A program made the translations under genes and the position numbers. This document shows positions 8,029-22,600 of a DNA stretch of 64,000 bases, piece after piece. Source of the DNA: Schistocerca nitens (Eukaryota > Arthropoda > Insecta > Orthoptera > Acrididae); assembly GCF_023898315.1 (NCBI RefSeq), contig NC_064617.1, forward strand, positions 616,519,000 to 616,582,999, given 5' to 3'. The first letter of the stretch is position 1. Each line of letters starts with the position of its first letter. The notes beneath the pieces are model-generated. The model searched no databases, was not told where the DNA came from, and worked only from the letters and a program-made list of their open reading frames with translations.

Positions 8029-8476
8029 TCAGTGGAAGGTGGTGCAGATAATGGTAAAAATGTTCAGTGCCTCCTGTGAGTTGTTGATGCTGCTTGTCTT
8101 TTAAGTAAAATTGATAGGGGCTCTTGATTGACCCAGCCATACACAGAGCTGGTGCATACTTGGCTTGAGAAGACTTTGGTCAGTAAATGATGAAATACCG
8201 ACACAGTGGTCACAACAAAGCTCCTTTCCCTGCATTTTAGTTTCCCTCGGGTATAGAGTGACATGTTATTGGCAGAGGATGTGCAGATAATCACTTTGAT
8301 CAGGCTGTTCGTTTTTTTAATGCTCTTTTACCAGAATCCATTCATAGTGATTAGTGTGTTCTCTGTTGGAACACGATGAGAACATTGTGTGAAGTGCACA
8401 GAAGTAGCTATTTGAGTATGTATGAAAATGTGAGGTAACCACTGTTACTCCTAAATTTCTGTGGAATTAAGTTTTC

Positions 8477-8494
8477 TGTGTGTGTGTGTGTGTG
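8477..8494 (+). repeat. (TG)9 microsatellite
   Basis: Present at the same place in every unit. TG counts for units 1 to 17 are 14, 9, 7, 8, 15, 9, 10, 7, 9, 12, 9, 9, 8, 18, 8, 7, 19. Alternating TG tracts can adopt Z-DNA. Confidence 0.9.
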
Positions 8495-8650
8495 TTTGAA
8501 AATCCCAGAGGTTCAAGTTGGTAGTTTATATGTTGCAAGCGAAAAAAGCTTTTTAGTAAACTGAGGCACTAGCATTAGTTCCCTGTTCACTGTGACAAGG
8601 AAGCTAGTATAAAAAGTAGTTTGTGGTTTTGTTTGCAAAGAAGTGCTCAT

Positions 8651-11600
8651 GGGATGAAAGCACTGCTTGAGATTATTCTGAGATGATGGGGGGGATTGCT
8701 AAACATCTAGCATTTTAGTAAGGAGCTTGTCGGAGTATTTGTATAGTTGTAAGATTATTTGTTATTTTATGAGAAATTTCTTTATTCATAGCACATGGGC
8801 CATCATAGTTGAAGCATAAAGATTGGCATGGTATGCGTAGGTCTGTAAAATGTCCTGACAGTGATGTTCATAGGGACTTGTTGTATACTTTGATTCTTCA
8901 TCTGTTTAACAGTAGACATAAGAAATGTATTAGTGGAGCAAGTAGCTGTGAAATTAGTAGTGTATGATTGATAGTATGGACGTGGCGCTTGAAGGAAGTG
9001 TTTGTTTAGCTGTGGGTGTTTTCATAATTGCCATGTGAGGAGAAGCAATACTCGTGATAGGCGACGAGAGGTACAGAGAGAAACACATTTATTGCGAGTA
9101 TTGTATATCAGCAGCTCTTGGGCGGGTATCAAGTAAGACGCAAAGTGAAACGAAAGAGGAAGTATGCATGAAAGTGGCCAAATATCGACAAGAGTTCGCA
9201 CTGTTAGGGTGAGGTGAATAAGCTAGTGCGGTGCGAAAATTTTCGAAGAGAGAGGCGGTTTTAAAGAAAGCACAAGAGTCCTATGAATGCCCTCTTGTGT
9301 GTTTCTCTTTCAGTGGCTATTTGGCATGTCTGCTTGCGCCATAGAAAGCTACTGTATGTGCCCCAGGCCCCCATCTAGCGGCCGGAGGTGCAAGCGGTGT
9401 TTACATACAGTCTCGCCTGAGGCAATGGTCTCTCATTTCGGAACGCAAGAAGCACTGGTAGCGCACAAAAATAGCCGAGTGAGATCATTGCGGCCAAGTA
9501 AGGGTAGAAGTAGGTTCTTTGCAGAATGTCTGAGCTTAAGAAATTCTCCGATAAGTAAATCGCGAAATGTGAAGAATGTGTCGTATTCTCGTAGGGCGTG
9601 TTGACGGTCTCGTGGCATAAGTAGCGAGCGGTGATAGCTTGCAAGCAAGATCATACTTCACAGGATCATTTCTGTAGTATGTCTTCAACTCTCTCTAGTT
9701 CAACGCTGGAGTAGACGTAACCACGATGATGAGTGGTAGCACTCTCCCTGAGCGTGAGGCTTGCGATCAAGATTCATCGCATCTTGGTTGTAATCGATGA
9801 TCGTTCACCACATTCTGAGGGATGTGGGAAGGGAATAGCGCTTTCCGAGTGGTGGTTTTATTATATAGATTAGAAGCATAAGTCATACTGTTGGTATCGG
9901 GACCCGCGTCGTTGCAGAAATGTCGCTACAGGTTGTGGAAAGACTTCGATTGCGACATGTCATGAAAGCCTCGTGGAAGTTTCTCGAGTGGCACGGGGAC
10001 GAGCCATTTGATTTGGCCTGCTCCAAGTGCTAGGCTTGGATGACAACGACGTACTTTTGAGTTACAAGAATGAGTGAGCAACACAAGAAGAGTGCAATTG
10101 ATGACCATAAAAAGCTGACACACAACACAGTCTCGATAATCACCACTAATGCATGATGTACGAAACATTTAGGAGGAGCACGTTTGGCTAGCAAACATGA
10201 ATTGAGTGATTTGCAAGGCAGTGTTATCTGCAAGAAGGAATGCATGAAATTCGCAAATGAATAAGACTGGTTCAAATACTATCGACAGAAATTTTATTTC
10301 TGTTGTCAACTAGTATTAATTAGTTGTGTGGGAGCAGGGGGATATTTCCCTTGCACCATACATCTACATACACGTTGCGTGTGATGTGGCCTAGTTTTGC
10401 GTACAAAGAACTATCTAGTTGTCAGTTTTTTGAGTGAACGAGTGTGGTGGGGAGGAGAGAGATTAGTGTTAGATGCAGAGCAGTGCGGGCAGTTGTGTGT
10501 CGGACGTTGTATGTCGGACGGTGGGTCGCCGACAGGAATTATGCGTGCTGCCATCTGTCGGCAGGTGAGGTAATGAAGCAGCTTGAATGGTGACAGAAAT
10601 GATGAAAATAGTTATCTAAAGAGTAATAGCGACGACAGTTGGCAGACACTTATTTCAGCGTTGACAGTTAGTTTGGGGTGTGTGCTTGCATGACACTGGA
10701 AGTCTGTTGACGGTAGAGAAGTAGACAAGACGGCAAGAATTTTCGGCGTTCTCGCGGAGAAGTAATAGAGAAGCAGCCATAAGTATTGAAGTGAGGGCGT
10801 TGATCGGCACTCTGGTTTCCCTTCGAACCGAATAAATCTTTCGCCTTTTACTAAAGATTTCCGTGGAGGGGAACATTAAATGAGTCTAGAAGGTATTTTT
10901 TGTAGTGCTCGGCTATTGCTGAGCCACAATCACAAGTAAAACGTAATGTGAGTAGCAAGAGGTAGATTGTGTTGTGAGAATGAAGGGCGTGGATTAGCGG
11001 ATCACGTTTGGCCTGAAATGGCGTGCAGTGTGTTAGACGATTGTGTAGAGAGAGAGAGAGGGGGACAGAGCTATTTATTGTCCTGCAAACTCTTGGTGAA
11101 CCCTTTCCGTACCTCAGTTGTAGATGATTTGAGAATGTTTACTTGCACTGCAGTTGCACAACAGCATATAAGCTGATATTTGGAAGTGAATGATGAATGA
11201 TTGTCTTTGTAATAAATACTGGTATGTGATAAGTAGATTTTGTTTTGAAAGCCAAAATAATTTTTACCGCAGAAGTTTGTGATTTGTAGGTATGATGTGA
11301 GTGAGATTTGGGCTGAAGATGGTGGTTAGTTGGGCAGGATGAGTATTTCAATTGTTTTCAATAGAGTGGATATTAGTGGCACTGGCTTGTTGCCATAATG
11401 TGGCATTGATTCTTTGTTCATAACAGTGTACTCAGTTTTGTAGAAGATTTAGGTGAGAAAGAGACAGTTGTTGAATATGACATAGATAGCTAGAAATGAA
11501 TTGAGTAGCAATTTCCTGCTAGGTGTAGTTTGGGTATGATGTGTCTCAGTGAGAGATAAATCTTGAAATTGAAGGGTTGTTCCTTGCTACAGTCTTGGAA

Positions 11601-12303
11601 ACTATGTATCTGTTGTTGACTCCAATGTTTTCAAGATTACTTGTGTACAAAATTGGCCAGACTTTGCAGTTTCTTCTTCAATAAATCAGTGGAAGGTGGT
11701 GCAGATAATGGTAAAAATGTTCAGTGCCTCCTGTGAGTTGTTGATGCTGCTTGTCTTTTAAGTAAAATTGAAAGGGGCTCTTGATTGACCCAGCCATACA
11801 CAGAGCTGGTGCATACTTGGCTTGAGAAGACTTTGGTCAGTAAATGATGAAATACCGACACAGTGGTCACAACAAAGCTCCTTTCCCTGCATTTTAGTTT
11901 CCCTCGGGTATAGAGTGACATGTTATTGGCAGAGGATGTGCAGATAATCACTTTGATCAGGCTGTTCGTTTTTTTAATGCTCTTTTACCAGAATCCATTC
12001 ATAGTGATTAGTGTGTTCTCTGTTGGAACACGATGAGAACATTGTGTGAAGTGCACAGAAGTAGCTATTTGAGTATGTATGAAAATGTGAGGTAACCACT
12101 GTTACTCCTAAATTTCTGTGGAATTAAGTTTTCTGTGTGTGTGTGTGTTTGAAAATCCCAGAGGTTCAAGTTGGTAGTTTATATGTTGCAAGCGAAAAAA
12201 GCTTTTTAGTAAACTGAGGCACTAGCATTAGTTCCCTGTTCACTGTGACAAGGAAGCTAGTATAAAAAGTAGTTTGTGGTTTTGTTTGCAAAGAAGTGAT
12301 CAT
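8651..12303 (+). repeat. Unit 3 (3653 bp)
   Basis: Short purine class: (AG)7 at 11047-11060, then GGGGACAG. (TG)7 at 12134-12147 is the joint shortest. Markers: tttggcctg, aattctccg, and cttcgaacc (shared with 9 and 17). Private base: tggcattgat near 11401. It ends in gatcat, unlike units 1 and 2. Confidence 0.97.
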
Positions 12304-14697
12304 GGGATGAAAGCACTGCTTGAGATTATTCTGAGATGATGGGGGGGATTGCTAAACATCTAGCATTTTAGTAAGGAGCTTGTCGGAGTATTTGTATAGT
12401 TGTAAGATTATTTGTTATTTTATGAGAAATTTCTTTATTCATAGCACATGGGCCATCATAGTTGAAGCATAAAGATTGGCATGGTATGCGTAGGTCTGTA
12501 AAATGTCCTGACAGTGATGTTCATAGGGACTTGTTGTATACTTTGATTCTTCATCTGTTTAACAGTAGACATAAGAAATGTATTAGTGGAGCAAGTAGCT
12601 GTGAAATTAGTAGTGTATGATTGATAGTATGGACGTGGCGCTTGAAGGAAGTGTTTGTTTAGCTGTGGGTGTTTTCATAATTGCCATGTGAGGAGAAGCA
12701 ATACTCGTGATAGGCGACGAGAGGTACAGAGAGAAACACATTTATTGCGAGTATTGTATATCAGCAGCTCTTGGGCGGGTATCAAGTAAGACGCAAAGTG
12801 AAACGAAAGAGGAAGTATGCATGAAAGTGGCCAAATATCGACAAGAGTTCGCACTGTTAGGGTGAGGTGAATAAGCTAGTGCGGTGCGAAAATTTTCGAA
12901 GAGAGAGGCGGTTTTAAAGAAAGCACAAGAGTCCTATGAATGCCCTCTTGTGTGTTTCTCTTTCAGTGGCTATTTGGCATGTCTGCTTGCGCCATAGAAA
13001 GCTACTGTATGTGCCCCAGGCCCCCATCTAGCGGCCGGAGGTGCAAGCGGTGTTTACATACAGTCTCGCCTGAGGCAATGGTCTCTCATTTCGGAACGCA
13101 AGAAGCACTGGTAGCGCACAAAAATAGCCGAGTGAGATCATTGCGGCCAAGTAAGGGTAGAAGTAGGTTCTTTGCAGAATGTCTGAGCTTAAGAAATTCT
13201 TCGATAAGTAAATCGCGAAATGTGAAGAATGTGTCGTATTCTCGTAGGGCGTGTTGACGGTCTCGTGGCATAAGTAGCGAGCGGTGATAGCTTGCAAGCA
13301 AGATTATACTTCACAGGATCATTTCTGTAGTATGTCTTCAACTCTCTCTAGTTCAACGCTGGAGTAGACGTAACCACGATGATGAGTGGTAGCACTCTCC
13401 CTGAGCGTGAGGCTTGCGATCAAGATTCATCGCATCTTGGTTGTAATCGATGATCGTTCACCACATTCTGAGGGATGTGGGAAGGGAATAGCGCTTTCCG
13501 AGTGGTGGTTTTATTATATAGATTAGAAGCATAAGTCATACTGTTGGTATCGGGACCCGCGTCGTTGCAGAAATGTCGCTACAGGTTGTGGAAAGACTTC
13601 GATTGCGACATGTCATGAAAGCCTCGTGGAAGTTTCTCGAGTGGCACGGGGACGAGCCATTTGATTTGGCCTGCTCCAAGTGCTAGGCTTGGATGACAAC
13701 GACGTACTTTTGAGTTACAAGAATGAGTGAGCAACACAAGAAGAGTGCAATTGATGACCATAAAAAGCTGACACACAACACAGTCTCGATAATCACCACT
13801 AATGCATGATGTACGAAACATTTAGGAGGAGCACGTTTGGCTAGCAAACATGAATTGAGTGATTTGCAAGGCAGTGTTATCTGCAAGAAGGAATGCATGA
13901 AATTCGCAAATGAATAAGACTGGTTCAAATACTATCGACAGAAATTTTATTTCTGTTGTCAACTAGTATTAATTAGTTGTGTGGGAGCAGGGGGATATTT
14001 CCCTTGCACCATACATCTACATACACGTTGCGTGTGATGTGGCCTAGTTTTGCGTACAAAGAACTATCTAGTTGTCAGTTTTTTGAGTGAACGAGTGTGG
14101 TGGGGAGGAGAGAGATTAGTGTTAGATGCAGAGCAGTGCGGGCAGTTGTGTGTCGGACGTTGTATGTCGGACGGTGGGTCGCCGACAGGAATTATGCGTG
14201 CTGCCATCTGTCGGCAGGTGAGGTAATGAAGCAGCTTGAATGGTGACAGAAATGATGAAAATAGTTATCTAAAGAGTAATAGCGACGACAGTTGGCAGAC
14301 ACTTATTTCAGCGTTGACAGTTAGTTTGGGGTGTGTGCTTGCATGACACTGGAAGTCTGTTGACGGTAGAGAAGTAGACAAGACGGCAAGAATTTTCGGC
14401 GTTCTCGCGGAGAAGTAATAGAGAAGCAGCCATAAGTATTGAAGTGAGGGCGTTGATCGGCACTCTGGTTTCCCTTCAAACCGAATAAATCTTTCGCCTT
14501 TTACTAAAGATTTCCGTGGAGGGGAACATTAAATGAGTCTAGAAGGTATTTTTTGTAGTGCTCGGCTATTGCTGAGCCACAATCACAAGTAAAACGTAAT
14601 GTGAGTAGCAAGAGGTAGATTGTGTTGTGAGAATGAAGGGCGTGGATTAGCGGATCACGTTTGACCTGAAATGGCGTGCAGTGTGTTAGACGATTGT

Positions 14698-14737
<40 letters not shown>

Positions 14738-15987
14738 TAGAGGGGGGCAGAGCTATTTATTGTCCTGCAAACTCTTGGTGAACCCTTTCCGTACCTCAGT
14801 TGTAGATGATTTGAGAATGTTTACTTGCACTGCAGTTGCACAACAGCATATAAGCTGATATTTGGAAGTGAATGATGAATGATTGTCTTTGTAATAAATA
14901 CTGGTATGTGATAAGTAGATTTTGTTTTGAAAGCCAAAATAATTTTTACCGCAGAAGTTTGTGATTTGTAGGTATGATGTGAGTGAGATTTGGGCTGAAG
15001 ATGGTGGTTAGTTGGGCAGGATGAGTATTTCAATTGTTTTCAATAGAGTGGATATTAGTGGCACTGGCTTGTTGCCATAATGTGGCATTGGTTCTTTGTT
15101 CATAACAGTGTACTCAGTTTTGTAGAAGATTTAGGTGAGAAAGAGACAGTTGTTGAATATGACATAGATAGCTAGAAATGAATTGAGTAGCAATTTCCTG
15201 CTAGGTGTAGTTTGGGTATGATGTGTCTCAGTGAGAGATAAATCTTGAAATTGAAGGGTTGTTCCTTGCTACAGTCTTGGAAACTATGTATCTGCTGTTG
15301 ACTCCAATGTTTTCAAGATTACTTGTGTACAAAATTGGTCAGACTTTGCAGTTTCTTCTTCAATAAATCAGTGGAAGGTGGTGCAGATAATGGTAAAAAT
15401 GTTCAGTGCCTCCTGTGAGTTGTTGATGCTGCTTGTCTTTTAAGTAAAATTGATAGGGGCTCTTGATTGACCCAGCCATACACAGAGCTGGTGCATACTT
15501 GGCTTGAGAAGACTTTGGTCAGTAAATGATGAAATACCGACACAGTGGTCACAACAAAGCTCCTTTCCCTGCATTTTAGTTTCCCTCGGGTATAGAGTGA
15601 CATGTTATTGGCAGAGGATGTGCAGATAATCACTTTGATCAGGCTGTTCGTTTTTTTAATGCTCTTTTACCAGAATCCATTCATAGTGATTCGTGTGTTC
15701 TCTGTTGGAACACGATGAGAACATTGTGTGAAGTGCACAGAAGTAGCTATTTGAGTATGTATGAAAATGTGAGGTAACCACTGTTACTCCTAAATTTCTG
15801 TGGAATTAAGTTTTCTGTGTGTGTGTGTGTGTTTGAAAATCCCAGAGGTTCAAGTTGGTAGTTTATATGTTGCAAGCGAAAAAAGCTTTTTAGTAAACTG
15901 AGGCACTAGCATTAGTTCCCTGTTCACTGTGACAAGGAAGCTAGTATAAAAAGTAGTTTGTGGTTTTGTTTGCAAAGAAGTGCTCAT
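12304..15987 (+). repeat. Unit 4 (3684 bp)
   Basis: (AG)15 at 14700-14729 with G8 and (TG)8 at 15816-15831. It shares tatctgctg, ttggtcaga and gatagggg with unit 2, and aagattatac with 9 and 17. Private base: gattcgtgtg near 15690. Ends gctcat. Confidence 0.97.
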
Positions 15988-18381
15988 GGGATGAAAGCAC
16001 TGCTTGAGATTTTTCTGAGATGATGGGGGGGATTGCTAAACATCTAGCATTTTAGTAAGGAGCTTGTCGGAGTATTTGTATAGTTGTAAGATTATTTGTT
16101 ATTTTATGAGAAATTTCTTTATTCATAGCACATGGGCCATCATAGTTGAAGCATAAAGATTGGCATGGTATGCGTAGGTCTGTAAAATGTCCTGACAGTG
16201 ATGTTCATAGGGACTTGTTGTATACTTTGATTCTTCATCTGTTTAACAGTAGACATAAGAAATGTATTAGTGGAGCAAGTAGCTGTGAAATTAGTAGTGT
16301 ATGATTGATAGTATGGACGTGGCGCTTGAAGGAAGTGTTTGTTTAGCTGTGGGTGTTTTCATAATTGCCATGTGAGGAGAAGCAATACTCGTGATAGGCG
16401 ACGAGAGGTACAGAGAGAAACACATTTATTGCGAGTATTGTATATCAGCAGCTCTTGGGCGGGTATCAAGTAAGACGCAAAGTGAAACGAAATAGGAAGT
16501 ATGCATGAAAGTGGCCAAATATCAACAAGAGTTCGCACTGTTAGGGTGAGGTGAATAAGCTAGTGCGGTGCGAAAATTTTCGAAGAGAGAGGCGGTTTTA
16601 AAGAAAGCACAAGAGTCCTATGAATGCCCTCTTGTGTGTTTCTCTTTCAGTGGCTATTTGGCATGTCTGCTTGCGCCATAGAAAGCTACTGTATGTGCCC
16701 CAGGCCCCCATCTAGCGGCCGGAGGTGCAAGCGGTGTTTACATACAGTCTCGCCTGAGGCAATGGTCTCTCATTTCGGAACGCAAGAAGCACTGGTAGCG
16801 CACAAAAATAGCCGAGTGAGATCATTGCGGCCAAGTAAGGGTAGAAGTAGGTTCTTTGCAGAATGTCTGAGCTTAAGAAATTCTCCGATAAGTAAATCGC
16901 GAAATGTGAAGAATGTGTCGTATTCTCGTAGGGCGTGTTGACGGTCTCGTGGCATAAGTAGCGAGCGGTGATAGCTTGCAAGCAAGATCATACTTCACAG
17001 GATCATTTCTGTAGTATGTCTTCAACTCTCTCTAGTTCAACGCTGGAGTAGACGTAACCACGATGATGAGTGGTAGCACTCTCCCTGAGCGTGAGGCTTG
17101 CGATCAAGATTCATCGCATCTTGGTTGTAATCGATGATCGTTCACCACATTCTGAGGGATGTGGGAAGGGAATAGCGCTTTCCGAGTGGTGGTTTTATTA
17201 TATAGATTAGAAGCATAAGTCATACTGTTGGTATCGGGACCCGCGTCGTTGCAGAAATGTCGCTACAGGTTGTGGAAAGACTTCGATTGCGACATGTCAT
17301 GAAAGCCTCGTGGAAGTTTCTCGAGTGGCACGGGGACGAGCCATTTGATTTGGCCTGCTCCAAGTGCTAGGCTTGGATGACAACGACGTACTTTTGAGTT
17401 ACAAGAATGAGTGAGCAACACAAGAAGAGTGCAATTGATGACCATAAAAAGCTGACACACAACACAGTCTCGATAATCACCACTAATGCATGATGTACGA
17501 AACATTTAGGAGGAGCACGTTTGGCTAGCAAACATGAATTGAGTGATTTGCAAGGCAGTGTTATCTGCAAGAAGGAATGCATGAAATTCGCAAATGAATA
17601 AGACTGGTTCAAATACTATCGACAGAAATTTTATTTCTGTTGTCAACTAGTATTAATTAGTTGTGTGGGAGCAGGGGGATATTTCCCTTGCACCATACAT
17701 CTACATACACGTTGCGTGTGATGTGGCCTAGTTTTGCGTACAAAGAACTATCTAGTTGTCAGTTTTTTGAGTGAACGAGTGTGGTGGGGAGGAGAGAGAT
17801 TAGTGTTAGATGCAGAGCAGTGCGGGCAGTTGTGTGTCGGACGTTGTATGTCGGACGGTGGGTCGCCGACAGGAATTATGCGTGCTGCCATCTGTCGGCA
17901 GGTGAGGTAATGAAGCAGCTTGAATGGTGACAGAAATGATGAAAATAGTTATCTAAAGAGTAATAGCGACGACAGTTGGCAGACACTTATTTCAGCGTTG
18001 ACAGTTAGTTTGGGGTGTGTGCTTGCATGACACTGGAAGTCTGTTGACGGTAGAGAAGTAGACAAGACGGCAAGAATTTTCGGCGTTCTCGCGGAGAAGT
18101 AATAGAGAAGCAGCCATAAGTATTGAAGTGAGGGCGTTGATCGGCACTCTGGTTTCCCTTCAAACCGAATAAATCTTTCGCCTTTTACTAAAGATTTCCG
18201 TGGAGGGGAACATTAAATGAGTCTAGAAGGTATTTTTTGTAGTGCTCGGCTATTGCTGAGCCACAATCACAAGTAAAACGTAATGTGAGTAGCAAGAGGT
18301 AGATTGTGTTGTGAGAATGAAGGGCGTGGATTAGCGGATCACGTTTGACCTGAAATGGCGTGCAGTGTGTTAGACGATTGT

Positions 18382-18431
<50 letters not shown>

Positions 18432-19507
18432 GTAGAGGGGGGCAGAGCTATTTATTGTCCTGCAAACTCTTGGTGAACCCTTTCCGTACCTCAGTTGTAG
18501 ATGATTTGAGAATGTTTACTTGCACTGCAGTTGCACAACAGCATATAAGCTGATATTTGGAAGTGAATGATGAATGATTGTCTTTGTAATAAATACTGGT
18601 ATGTGATAAGTAGATTTTGTTTTGAAAGCCAAAATAATTTTTACCGCAGAAGTTTGTGATTTGTAGGTATGATGTGAGTGAGATTTGGGCTGAAGATGGT
18701 GGTTAGTTGGGCAGGATGAGTATTTCAATTGTTTTCAATAGAGTGGATATTAGTGGCACTGGCTTGTTGCCATAATGAGGCATTGGTTCTTTGTTCATAA
18801 CAGTGTACTCAGTTTTGTAGAAGATTTAGGTGAGAAAGAGACAGTTGTTGAATATGACATAGATAGCTAGAAATGAATTGAGTAGCAATTTCCTGCTAGG
18901 TGTAGTTTGGGTATGATGTGTCTCAGTGAGAGATAAATCTTGAAATTGAAGGGTTGTTCCTTGCTACAGTCTTGGAAACTATGTATCTGTTGTTGACTCC
19001 AATGTTTTCAAGATTACTTGTGTACAAAATTGGCCAGACTTTGCAGTTTCTTCTTCAATAAATCAGTGGAAGGTGGTGCAGATAATGGTAAAAATGTTAA
19101 GTGCCTCCTGTGAGTTGTTGATGCTGCTTGTCTTTTAAGTAAAATTGAAAGGGGCTCTTGATTGACCCAGCCATACACAGAGCTGGTGCATACTTGGCTT
19201 GAGAAGACTTTGGTCAGTAAATGATGAAATACCGACACAGTGGTCACAACAAAGCTCCTTTCCCTGCATTTTAGTTTCCCTCGGGTATAGAGTGACATGT
19301 TATTGGCAGAGGATGTGCAGATAATCACTTTGATCAGGCTGTTCGTTTTTTTTAATGCTCTTTTACCAGAATCCATTCATAGTGATTAGTGTGTTCTCTG
19401 TTGGAACACGATGAGAACATTGTGTGAAGTGCACAGAAGTAGCTATTTGAGTATGTATGAAAATGTGAGGTAACCACTGTTACTCCTAAATTTCTGTGGA
19501 ATTAAGT

Positions 19508-19545
<38 letters not shown>

Positions 19546-19697
19546 AAAATCCCAGAGGTTCAAGTTGGTAGTTTATATGTTGCAAGCGAAAAAAGCTTTT
19601 TAGTAAACTGAGGCACTAGCATTAGTTCCCTGTTCACTGTGACAAGGAAGCTAGTATAAAAAGTAGTTTGTGGTTTTGTTTGCAAAGAAGTGCTCAT
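15988..19697 (+). repeat. Unit 5 (3710 bp)
   Basis: (AG)19 at 18384-18421 with G11 and (TG)15 at 19512-19541. It shares a large marker set only with unit 14: gaaatagg, tatcaacaag, aatgaggcattgg, and the combination of gttaagtgcc with eight T's. Private base: gagatttttc near 16010. Confidence 0.97.
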
Positions 19698-22600
19698 GGG
19701 ATGAAAGCACTGCTTGAGATTATTCTGAGATGATGGGGGGGATTGCTAAACATCTAGCATTTTAGTAAGGAGCTTGTCGGAGTATTTGTATAGTTGTAAG
19801 ATTATTTGTTATTTTATGAGAAATTTCTTTATTCATAGCACATGGGCCATCATAGTTGAAGCATAAAGATTGGCATGGTATGCGTAGGTCTGTAAAATGT
19901 CCTGACAGTGATGTTCATAGGGACTTGTTGTATACTTTGATTCTTCATCTGTTTAACAGTAGACATAAGAAATGTATTAGTGGAGCAAGTAGCTGTGAAA
20001 TTAGTAGTGTATGATTGATAGTATGGACGTGGCGCTTGAAGGAAGTGTTTGTTTAGCTGTGGGTGTTTTCATAATTGCCATGTGAGGAGAAGCAATACTC
20101 GTGATAGGCGACGAGAGGTACAGAGAGAAACACATTTATTGCGAGTATTGTATATCAGCAGCTCTTGGGCGGGTATCAAGTAAGACGCAAAGTGAAACGA
20201 AAGAGGAAGTATGCATGAAAGTGGCCAAATATCGACAAGAGTTCGCACTGTTAGGGTGAGGTGAATAAGCTAGTGCGGTGCGAAAATTTTCGAAGAGAGA
20301 GGCGGTTTTAAAGAAAGCACAAGAGTCCTATGAATGCCCTCTTGTGTGTTTCTCTTTCAGTGGCTATTTGGCATGTCTGCTTGCGCCATAGAAAGCTACT
20401 GTATGTGCCCCAGGCCCCCATCTAGCGGCCGGAGGTGCAAGCGGTGTTTACATACAGTCTCGCCTGAGGCAATGGTCTCTCATTTCGGAACGCAAGAAGC
20501 ACTGGTAGCGCACAAAAATAGCCGAGTGAGATCATTGCGGCCAAGTAAGGGTAGAAGTAGGTTCTTTGCAGAATGTCTGAGCTTAAGAAATTCTTCGATA
20601 AGTAAATCGCGAAATGTGAAGAATGTGTCGTATTCTCGTAGGGCGTGTTGACGGTCTCGTGGCATAAGTAGCGAGCGGTGATAGCTTGCAAGCAAGATCA
20701 TACTTCACAGGATCATTTCTGTAGTATGTCTTCAACTCTCTCTAGTTCAACGCTGGAGTAGACGTAACCACGATGATGAGTGGTAGCACTCTCCCTGAGC
20801 GTGAGGCTTGCGATCAAGATTCATCGCATCTTGGTTGTAATCGATGATCGTTCACCACATTCTGAGGGATGTGGGAAGGGAATAGCGCTTTCCGAGTGGT
20901 GGTTTTATTATATAGATTAGAAGCATAAGTCATACTGTTGGTATCGGGACCCGCGTCGTTGCAGAAATGTCGCTACAGGTTGTGGAAAGACTTCGATTGC
21001 GACATGTCATGAAAGCCTCGTGGAAGTTTCTCGAGTGGCACGGGGACGAGCCATTTGATTTGGCCTGCTCCAAGTGCTAGGCTTGGATGACAACGACGTA
21101 CTTTTGAGTTACAAGAATGAGTGAGCAACACAAGAAGAGTGCAATTGATGACCATAAAAAGCTGACACACAACACAGTCTCGATAATCACCACTAATGCA
21201 TGATGTACGAAACATTTAGGAGGAGCACGTTTGGCTAGCAAACATGAATTGAGTGATTTGCAAGGCAGTGTTATCTGCAAGAAGGAATGCATGAAATTCG
21301 CAAATGAATAAGACTGGTTCAAATACTATCGACAGAAATTTTATTTCTGTTGTCAACTAGTATTAATTAGTTGTGTGGGAGCAGGGGGATATTTCCCTTG
21401 CACCATACATCTACATACACGTTGCATGTGATGTGGCCTAGTTTTGCGTACAAAGAACTATCTAGTTGTCAGTTTTTTGAGTGAACGAGTGTGGTGGGGA
21501 GGAGAGAGATTAGTGTTAGATGCAGAGCAGTGCGGGCAGTTGTGTGTCGGACGTTGTATGTCGGACGGTGGGTCGCCGACAGGAATTATGCGTGCTGCCA
21601 TCTGTCGGCAGGTGAGGTAATGAAGCAGCTTGAATGGTGACAGAAATGATGAAAATAGTTATCTAAAGAGTAATAGCGACGACAGTTGGCAGACACTTAT
21701 TTCAGCGTTGACAGTTAGTTTGGGGTGTGTGCTTGCATGACACTGGAAGTCTGTTGACGGTAGAGAAGTAGACAAGACGGCAAGAATTTTCGGCGTTCTC
21801 GCGGAGAAGTAATAGAGAAGCAGCCATAAGTATTGAAGTGAGGGCGTTGATCGGCACTCTGGTTTCCCTTCAAACCGAATAAATCTTTCGCCTTTTACTA
21901 AAGATTTCCGTGGAGGGGAACATTAAATGAGTCTAGAAGGTATTTTTTGTAGTGCTCGGCTATTGCTGAGCCACAATCACAAGTAAAACGTAATGTGAGT
22001 AGCAAGAGGTAGATTGTGTTGTGAGAATGAAGGGCGTGGATTAGCGGATCACGTTTGACCTGAAATGGCGTGCAGTGTGTTAGACGATTGTGTAGAGAGA
22101 GAGAGGGGGGGGGTAGAGGGGGACAGAGCTATTTATTGTCCTGCAAACTCTTGGTGAACCCTTTCCGTACCTCAGTTGTAGATGATTTGAGAATGTTTAC
22201 TTGCACTGCAGTTGCACAACAGCATATAAGCTGATATTTGGAAGTGAATGATGAATGATTGTCTTTGTAATAAATACTGGTATGTGATAAGTAGATTTTG
22301 TTTTGAAAGCCAAAATAATTTTTACCGCAGAAGTTTGTGATTTGTAGGTATGATGTGAGTGAGATTTGGGCTGAAGATGGTGGTTAGTTGGGCAGGATGA
22401 GTATTTCAATTGTTTTCAATAGAGTGGATATTAGTGGCACTGGCTTGTTGCCATAATGTGGCATTGGTTCTTTGTTCATAACAGTGTACTCAGTTTTGTA
22501 GAAGATTTAGGTGAGAAAGAGACAGTTGTTGAATATGACATAGATAGCTAGAAATGAATTGAGTAGCAATTTCCTGCTAGGTGTAGTTTGGGTATGATGT

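Larger units (their letters stand above)
4961..8650 (+). repeat. Unit 2, clean reference copy (3690 bp)
   Basis: Regional contents: 4961-5440 is G-rich and C-poor with no gene. 5441-5623 holds a donor-like and acceptor-like pair and a 12-bp palindrome. 5597-5914 is an open frame of 105 codons. 5915-6600 is CpG-richer sequence with a 37-codon frame. 6600-6880 holds two hairpins and repeats of TGTCGGACG. 6881-7350 shows nothing recognised beyond one AATAAA and a hairpin. The purine tract (AG)17 with G8 is at 7357-7398. 7409-8470 is T/G-rich with two AATAAA signals. The (TG)9 tract is at 8477-8494, and a TATA box is at 8608-8616. Markers shared with unit 4 are tatctgctg, ttggtcaga and gatagggg. 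It has gagagaa after atc, like units 11-14. Confidence 0.97.
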
